From: Balanoglossus misakiensis
Taxonomy: Eukaryota; Hemichordata
Length of the DNA stretch: 64,000 nucleotides
Assembly: GCA_040954595.2 (NCBI GenBank)
Contig: CM082578.2
Location: 4,650,001-4,714,000, forward strand
Direction of reading: 5' to 3'
Shown here piece by piece: positions 53,801 to 64,000 of the stretch. The notes under the pieces are model-generated. The model was given only the letters and a program-made list of their open reading frames with translations. It was not told the origin of the DNA and did not search any database. A program made the translations under genes and the position numbers. Positions within the stretch are counted from its first letter, which is position 1. The number at the start of each line of letters is the position of its first letter.

Positions 53801-56144
53801 TCAACCCATTTCTTTCATACACAGACTGCAAGATTTTGGTTTCCTATACAGAATGCATTGAAGCTAAATCAGTCGTTCTGCCTCCAAAAACAGAATCAAG
53901 AACTACTCCTTTTACACGTGTCATTTGGCAAAAAAAGGGTGCTACATGTATACTCTGACATCACTTCCAACAGATCACCCCAAACAAAGACAATTACATA
54001 CAGCAAGGTTTTACATGAAGCAGAAAGCCTGCATCCCAATCCACAAAAACATGGAAGTGAAATAACACACAGCCCTAACCCCCCCCCCCCCCCTTCAAAA
54101 AACTTGCCCTGGATGGGTGCAGAAAAATTCTAATATGATAAGTCAGCCCCCCCCCCCCCCCCCCAATTTCAGCATGGTTTGTGTACAAGTTATTTGCATA
54201 TTATCATCCATAGTGATTGCGTCATAGTGATCAAGACTATCAGATCTCTTTCACAGATTTACACTATATCCATGTAAATGTATCTGTTAATGAGTAGACA
54301 ATTGCACAATTCCTTACACTTGGCTGCTAACATGCTATTACAGGGCAATATCTGAAAATATTAAGGTGGGCTACTAAACCACGAAGAGCTATCTTGTAAC
54401 AGCATATGACATTGCAGTGCGCAAGTTCTCACCTCCTCTGAATCAGATTCTTCTTCGGAAGATTCCACTTTCTTAGGGGGCGGTGGCGCCTTTTTTGCCT
54501 TGACTTGTTTGGCTTTCTTCTGTGGTGAATTAAACAGAACAAGGAACAATGAGCTCCTGGTACATGCATTTCAATGAATTACACCCCACAAGATTAAAAT
54601 TACAATGTACATACATATGCATGAAAATACATAGGTGCCAATTTGGTCATAGGACTGCTATCAAAGTGAACCTGGGTCTAGACGAACAATCTTGGAATCA
54701 TTTTAATACACAACCTACCATAGGAATGATATAATTTCTATTCTTGACATACATCTGCAGTACCTTTGACATTATGTCATACTGTGATGATGCTTGTTAT
54801 GTTAATTCCTGAATTGTTATGTTAATTCCTGAATTGTTCACTAAACACCCCTTGTCAGACTTGATGTAGAGCACCACACAGACAGCACCCAGTGCCACCC
54901 ACCATGTGCGTCTCAAGTACCATTTTAAAAATAAATGATTGATCGAAATCTTCAACAATTTTGCACCTTTGATTCACAACCAATGAAATATTACATATTG
55001 TGCTACTACACCATGTCTGACAATCAACAACAGTTTAAAAATACACGATTGTGTACTCTACCTGAATATTTTACCTTTTACTCTGGGTTGTGCAGTAGTT
55101 AAGCAGGATTGGGTAAAAGGTCGAGTGTCGTGTGTAACACTGGCATCTTCCAGTTTCCCCAGCTGCTATACAACCAACCACAGCGTACCAACCAACACTT
55201 CTGGGACTAACAAATACGCCCTCCAACCTTTTCATGGAAGATCAGGCAAGATCTTCTAAAGGTATATGGGCCAGGCAAGACCCAAATCACCTCGTGACAT
55301 ACATGATAGGTCAGGCAAGACCTAAGCTACCGTACCCACACATCCCCGACAGTAAAGTGTGCTTGCACGTGGGCCAGGCAAGACCCTGGGAGAGACGAAC
55401 ATTTGCATACGCACACGTGATTTTGCCACATTGGGCCACGCACGACCCAATATTCAACACGTTCCCGTCAATTGGCCAGGCAAGACCAACCCGACTAGCG
55501 ATTTCCTCCTTCAGAAAAATATATAACTCGTTGGGAACCCCGCACACGGGTTTTCCTTCATCGCAGTCTTACACTACTAATAGTACAACACATGGCCGTG
55601 CTAATAACCATGTCAGCCATTCTGATCGGCGGTTTCGACCGGTTTCAGACTTCCGCTGTAATTTACACTGTAAACGGATAAAATGTCGAGCATTTGTAAT
55701 TATTCCGTCGTAAAATGTTGATTTGGGTTGAAATCCGCGATTTCCAGACTGAAAATGATGGCTCAAATTAAATGATGGCCCTGTGAATTGACTCGATTTT
55801 CAACAGCTGCCACGCGCGTGTATGTTTTTTGCTCGATTCCTTAATCTTTTAACATGGTGAAAATTACTTCAAATTAAATTCACACTTATCAGAATATAAC
55901 CGAGCCAGATATTGTTTTAGTCGTTAAATCAAGGAGCTTCCACGTGTCTTGTCGCGTTGTCGAGGAATCGAAAAACCATGCTTCCCCCCTTCCCCCACGT
56001 GGCGTGGTGAAGTCAAGGTCGGCCACGATGCTTCACCCCGTCCTGTCTTTTCCCTGTCGAATTTTCACAAAATCTACACCCATACTGACCACTAGCGTTG
56101 ACAAGAATACTTACTTGGTTCTTGTCTTTCGTCTTGATAGCCAT
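44820..56144 (-). CDS. NCL: Nucleolin with three RRMs (complete, 16 coding exons)
   Basis: Nucleolin is a nucleolar RNA-binding protein acting in rRNA transcription and pre-rRNA processing. Exons in transcript order are 56144-56115, 54519-54433, 53546-53518, 52784-52727, 51973-51748, 51552-51436, 50875-50777, 50477-50409, 49920-49803, 49232-49057, 48559-48430, 47921-47695, 47306-47180, 45742-45552, 45237-45202 and 44887-44820 (1788 nt, 595 aa). Residues 1-215 alternate Lys/Ala/Pro-rich segments with Ser/Asp/Glu acidic tracts, each acidic tract on its own exon. A basic GKKRKASD segment near 222-229 looks like a nuclear localisation signal. RRM1 (about 240-312), RRM2 (342-414) and RRM3 (460-533) show RNP2 (IFIGNL, LFVKGL, LFVKGL) and RNP1 (RFGYIDL, RGHGYIEF, KGYGYVDF). 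An RGG tail (about 542-575) leads to a terminal QGKKTTFDD, like the end of vertebrate nucleolin. Vertebrate nucleolin has four RRMs. A Gly/Phe-rich linker (about 422-450) separates RRM2 from RRM3. The introns host two snoRNAs and several foldback elements. Confidence 0.93.
46054..46780. mobile_element. 727-bp foldback element with an internal 199-bp tandem duplication
   Basis: It starts ACTACTGTGGAATACTTT and ends with the inverse, AAAGTATTCCACAGTAGT. The inverted repeats continue inward with gaps (ggaatatattttcgcgc against gcgcaaaaattac...ccaaaataaattcc). The interior has two copies, about 199 bp apart, beginning near 46196 and 46395 (gacaaagctaagtcgtcaaacac) and differing at only a few positions. 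It lies in the RRM3 intron of nucleolin, next to a snoRNA. Confidence 0.75.
46813..46909 (-). ncRNA. Box C/D snoRNA, U15/SNORD15-like, in nucleolin intron 13
   Basis: On the minus strand, box C GTGATGA (46899-46893) is followed by GATGACGAG and box D' CTGA (46879-46876), box C' TTGATGA (46846-46840), GAGGCATTTGG and box D CTGA (46824-46821). The ends pair as a terminal stem: GGGAGGTTC against GAACTCCC with one bulged base. The two guide segments complement adjacent parts of the conserved large-subunit rRNA stretch CCAAATGCCTCGTCATC. Both guides match my recollection of vertebrate U15 (SNORD15), whose hosts are RPS3 introns. It lies within the intron 47179-45743, between the two exons of RRM3, and between two foldback elements. 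Confidence 0.85.
46944..47125. mobile_element. 182-bp foldback MITE
   Basis: Terminal inverted repeats ATACTGTAAAACACTTTATTTTCGC and the inverse ending GTGTTTTACAGTAT. The interior contains a 12-base T run and further short inverted pieces. No coding capacity. It sits in the same nucleolin intron as the 727-bp element and the snoRNA. Confidence 0.75.
50341..50364. repeat. 24-base poly-C run
   Basis: The longest of more than a dozen C or G homopolymers of 10 or more bases in the window. It lies in nucleolin intron 8, about 45 bases past the donor of the exon ending at 50409 (transcript direction). Confidence 0.95.
51195..51356. repeat. Degenerate short-unit repeat in nucleolin intron 6
   Basis: acagtaaaacctgcctgaac is followed by diverged units of the type acctgtctaatctggaa, acctgtctatactgaac and acctctgcaaaccgaac, about 20-25 bases each. 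Looks like a decayed transposon-associated repeat. Confidence 0.45.
52393..52704. mobile_element. Nested foldback elements in nucleolin intron 4
   Basis: Segment 52393-52533 is a long inverted repeat with arms of about 60 bases: gcaataaaacactcccagcc and ggctgggggtgttttattgc at the tips, and gaccagttcacgacatatacgcac opposite gtgcgtatatggagttgaactggtc near the turn. A second pair, tattatgccagtatattg (about 52538) and caatatactggtataata (about 52682), brackets the next 165 bases. The two may be one compound element or two insertions. Confidence 0.65.
52959..53318. mobile_element. Palindromic TTAA-flanked MITE, copy 3
   Basis: Third copy of the family, inside nucleolin intron 3. It has the cleanest termini: TTAAAGGGACAAAGTCTCTC at the left and CTTTGTCCCTTTAA at the right. 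The right arm contains a small duplication (gactttactttgtccc). The central loop sequence is again the gaataatcgttctttaccatttattc turn. Confidence 0.85.
53650..53763 (-). ncRNA. Box C/D snoRNA, second U15/SNORD15-like copy, in nucleolin intron 2
   Basis: On the minus strand, box C GTGATGA (53754-53748) is followed by GATGACGAGT, a degenerate D' (CTGC, 53734-53731), C' GTGATGA (53686-53680), then GAGGCATTTGT and box D CTGA (53659-53656). The terminal stem AAGTTC/GAACTT closes the ends. Both guides match the same adjacent large-subunit rRNA sequence as the copy at 46813-46909, and the core GAGGCATTTGTCTGAGAA matches U15 as I remember it. The spacer between D' and C' is longer than in the other copy. 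It lies in the intron 54432-53547. Confidence 0.83.
55237..55489 (-). other. Array of six small hairpins in nucleolin intron 1 with a near-constant loop and varying stems
   Basis: Six copies lie at 55237-55256, 55267-55284, 55307-55324, 55371-55386, 55431-55450 and 55472-55489. Each has a six-base loop (AGGCAA on plus, TTGCCT on minus; ACGCAC in the fifth) flanked by complementary arms of 5-7 bases. The arms differ between copies but stay paired: GAAGATC/GATCTTC, TGGGCC/GACCCA, TAGGTC/GACCTA, GGGCC/GACCC, TTGGGCC/GACCCAA, TTGGCC/GACCAA. Four copies have a C.A mismatch on the plus strand that becomes a G.U wobble on the minus strand, so all six pair fully in nucleolin-sense RNA. The function is unknown. 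Confidence 0.7.
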
Positions 56145-57445
56145 CGTTGATATTCAGAAGTGGAAATTAGTGAGTTTGTAGAGCGACGCGCTTCCTGACC
56201 TCTCAATGCAATCTTCTTCTCGATTGTGAAATCGACAACCGCGTGCAAAATGCCCTTTAAAGAATTGTGCGCATGTGATTACGCAGCTGACCTAACTTTT
56301 CCCACTAGGATAGGGACTTCATTCAGAACGTTTAGATGTAGAGTTAGGCTGTCTTTGGCTGTTCCGTTCTCTGTCTTTGACTTGGCTGTTCTATTCTCTA
56401 TCTTCATGACCCGACTATGAATTATATATTCATGTAGACGTTATTTCATGAATATTATATGCATTAGCTAATTTAGGTCGACGGAGTTTCAACGCATTAC
56501 CTACGAAATTATGTGTGTGCCTTGCAAACAGGTTTATTACTTTTTCGTCAATTTATGTGAAATTTGGTCATAAATTTGTATGGTCGCCAGACGGCTGAAA
56601 CCATAGTTCGAGTGCAGCGACACGCTCTCACCAAAAACATGAGCTCATCAAAGCATAGCATGCACACAAAAAGTATTGAGATTCAAAAATCACCAGCGAG
56701 GGAAATAGCATATGATTCTGGTAACTCGAAGTCACGAGGGGGTAAAAACGGCTGCTATGGCCCGAATATAGGCCAGGCTATAGGTGTTTTATAATAAACC
56801 TCATGCTAACAGCTGGGAAAATCTTGCAATTTTCTCTTGAGGTTAGCAGACGACATCTTCCGCGGTGGCCATTGTGTCAGACGACGCGACGCTGATTGAC
56901 GTGACCGAGTCTGCGCACTCACGCTGGTCACGTGACCGGTTTATATTTTTTCTGCTATTTCCCTAGAGGGATTCATAGTCGATTCTATTTTCCTATCACG
57001 TGACGGATTCTGGTGAATCACGACACAGTATTAGCATGAGGTATATTGTAACAGCTTTAAATAATTACATGCAGCACCTTCCTCTGGGTGTTGCAAGTTA
57101 TTTTGGCTCATAAAATTGGGTCTAATTTCCTCTATATACAGGATATGAACAAAAGTTATTCGCCATTGTACATGGTACTTGTTTGTTGTACATTGTACGT
57201 ATACTTATTAATCATGCATAATTTTTAAATCATCTACTTTTATTTGTTTAAAGAGATTAAGTCTTTTTTCTCCCACAAGTTCATCGCCATTCATGGTGCA
57301 TTATTAATGTCAGCAAATGTCTTGATCACCATTAATGGTTCACCTTCAAGTTAGTTTAATCCCTTAATTCAGTTCATTCACACACTCCATAATGGAACTT
57401 CGTCTTTCAAAATATCAAAATAATACACAAAAGACAGCCAGTATA
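56145..57445. promoter_or_regulatory. Nucleolin 5' flank, probable promoter region
   Basis: These 1.3 kb separate the nucleolin start codon from the presumed 3' end of the ABCC gene, which is on the same strand, so nucleolin's promoter should lie here. The first 100 bases are moderately CpG-containing (gagcgacgcgcttcc on plus) and no TATA box is evident. The distal part is occupied by a foldback at about 56796-57046. Confidence 0.4.
56796..57046. mobile_element. Probable foldback element upstream of nucleolin
   Basis: aacctcatgctaa at the left and ttagcatgaggta at the right are inverse ends about 250 bases apart. The interior contains gtcacgtgaccgg-type palindromes. It lies between the nucleolin start and the ABCC gene. 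Confidence 0.45.
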
Positions 57446-57460
57446 CATATAAATTGGCAA

Positions 57461-57466
57461 TTTATT
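57461..57466 (-). terminator. Possible ABCC polyadenylation signal AATAAA
   Basis: AATAAA on the minus strand about 1.07 kb past the ABCC stop codon. The stretch between is AT-rich with no coding signal, which suits a 3' UTR. Positional inference only. Confidence 0.3.
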
Positions 57467-58533
57467 AGAAATTACCTTCACATAAAACCACCTCAAATCA
57501 GAGTCTGATATTTATGAAATATGATTATCCGTCAACTCAGTGGACAGACGGACAGTACTAAAAGGCGCCCTCTCGTGGTAGTAACAAAGTATTCTCAAGA
57601 ACAAGGTAAAATGAAAGGAGCTACTAGTATTTGCTTCAAAACATAAAAAATCCTTATAGCCCCCCGAAAACAACTTATGATAATTGTTAGATCTGAAATG
57701 TAAATGTCTTGATTCCCTCTGCAGAAATGCCCCCTCAATACTTTGCACTTTTTAAAACAATGACAACAAATTCTTGAACACATAACATAACATCACCAAA
57801 TCACACCTTTCAAGAGACTTTAACAAGCAACAAGCAACCATCGTGTAAACAAATCAGTAATGAAAACTTGGGGTTTTCAACAAAATTTAGTCAGGGTAAT
57901 GTGCATACTGACAAATCACTATTTTACAAAATATTACAACTTTGTTAAAATATTCCATACATCATTTTTTTAAAAACTGACAAAATCACAAAAGATCGAC
58001 ATTTTGATATGAAGATGAGTAGAATTTCTTAGTTCTTGAGTACAATGGTCACATTGGGCTAGTTCCGATATTCTAGTAGTTTTACATTGCACGCCTGTAA
58101 TGTTATCATGTATCTTTCAAGTCTGACTGTTAAAATACCGGTAGTCAGAAACTGTACATTAATGCAAACATGATATGGAATGTATAATTTTGTGAGTTGA
58201 GGTTGATTTTTGTTGTAAGTAGCATGTTGTGGAGCTAAAACGCATGTTGACATTATCTGTCAGTATCAGCTCAAAATATGATACAAGTCACTTGGGTTTA
58301 TGTTACCATAGACACTGATGCCAACATTACAATTGAAACACACGTAATAAATGAACTCTCCCCCATGCTGAGTGGTTATTCATGCTAGTGTTGGTCGATT
58401 GGTTGGTTATCTATGACTCTGGTTATTATTTATAACTTAACCAGTTGCTCAGCAACTATTTTTTAGTCTCTCTAACATAGGTTATCTTCATTTTAGTGAT
58501 GATTGTTTAATTGTTGATGACTCCAGAGAATGA

Positions 58534-63634
<5,101 letters not shown>

Positions 63635-64000
63635 CTGTTACAGGAGAAGGTTTTAAAAAAAAATTTGAGTTAGTTCATATGTGTGCTTGCTGAAAACTTG
63701 TTCTAACCCTGTCACTCCCAGTTCCCACTTTAGCATTCCATCTTTACTATAGGAAACAATGGGTTTGGACTGAACCATGGTGGTGAAAGGGTAACTGCTG
63801 TAGGATGTTGGTCGACCCAACACTTTTTACAGCCAAGAACCGGTATTTGAGATGACTTGCAAAGATGTCTGGTAAAAATTTGCAAATTTGCTATCTATGA
63901 GCTGAATTTTTTTCCCCATAAAATATAAAAACTGAACAATAATATGCTGGCTAATTGACCACTGAAATTAGAATATGGTGGTCAACATAAACTAGTGACA

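Noticed and set aside
55234-55713. 159-codon plus-strand frame opposite nucleolin intron 1
   Set aside because: It spans the hairpin array and has no domain. The open frame is probably chance, and the structure is better explained as RNA hairpins on the minus strand.

Overview
This is animal nuclear DNA. It holds intron-rich genes with GT-AG splice sites, long (CATA)n, (TTCA)n and (GAT)n microsatellites, many homopolymer C/G runs and numerous foldback (MITE-like) elements. The gene content (a nucleolin, an ABCC8/9-type transporter, and CUB/LDLa/EGF receptors) suits a bilaterian invertebrate, perhaps a marine deuterostome. I cannot fix the species from sequence alone. I rebuilt every gene model by hand by joining exons at splice sites and checking that intron phases agree.

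Layout. (1) 65-14437, minus strand: a complete six-exon gene for a small single-pass receptor (338 aa: signal peptide, three EGF domains, transmembrane segment, tail with one PPxY motif). (2) 14438-32052: 17.6 kb between two divergent gene starts. It holds mostly repeats and one unassigned possible exon at 29090-29371. (3) 32053-40856, plus strand: a complete nine-exon gene for a NETO-like receptor (691 aa: signal peptide, CUB, cysteine-free CUB-like domain, LDLa, EGF, transmembrane segment, long tail with two PPxY motifs). (4) 40857-44819: a convergent intergenic stretch with foldback elements. (5) 44820-56144, minus strand: a complete 16-exon nucleolin gene (595 aa, three RRMs, RGG tail). 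Two of its introns each carry a U15/SNORD15-like box C/D snoRNA, and intron 1 carries six hairpins with a near-constant loop and varying stems. (6) 56145-58533: nucleolin upstream region and the presumed 3' UTR of the next gene. (7) 58534 to the right edge, minus strand: the last nine coding exons (328 aa) of an ABCC transporter, closest by eye to sulfonylurea receptors (ABCC8/9).

How the parts relate. The two receptor genes are divergent neighbours. Both use phase-1 introns at almost every junction, and both join a transmembrane exon to a terminal exon carrying PPxY, the ligand for WW domains of NEDD4-type ubiquitin ligases. In both genes, reading through the donor after the transmembrane exon gives a stop before the PPxY motif, so a tail without PPxY could be made by intron retention. 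The nucleolin locus combines a ribosome-biogenesis protein with rRNA-guide snoRNAs in its introns. The ABCC gene has no evident functional link to its neighbours.

Most worth checking: the intron-1 hairpin array of nucleolin, whose stems pair fully only in the nucleolin-sense RNA; the U15-like snoRNAs hosted by nucleolin; and the divergent PPxY receptor pair.
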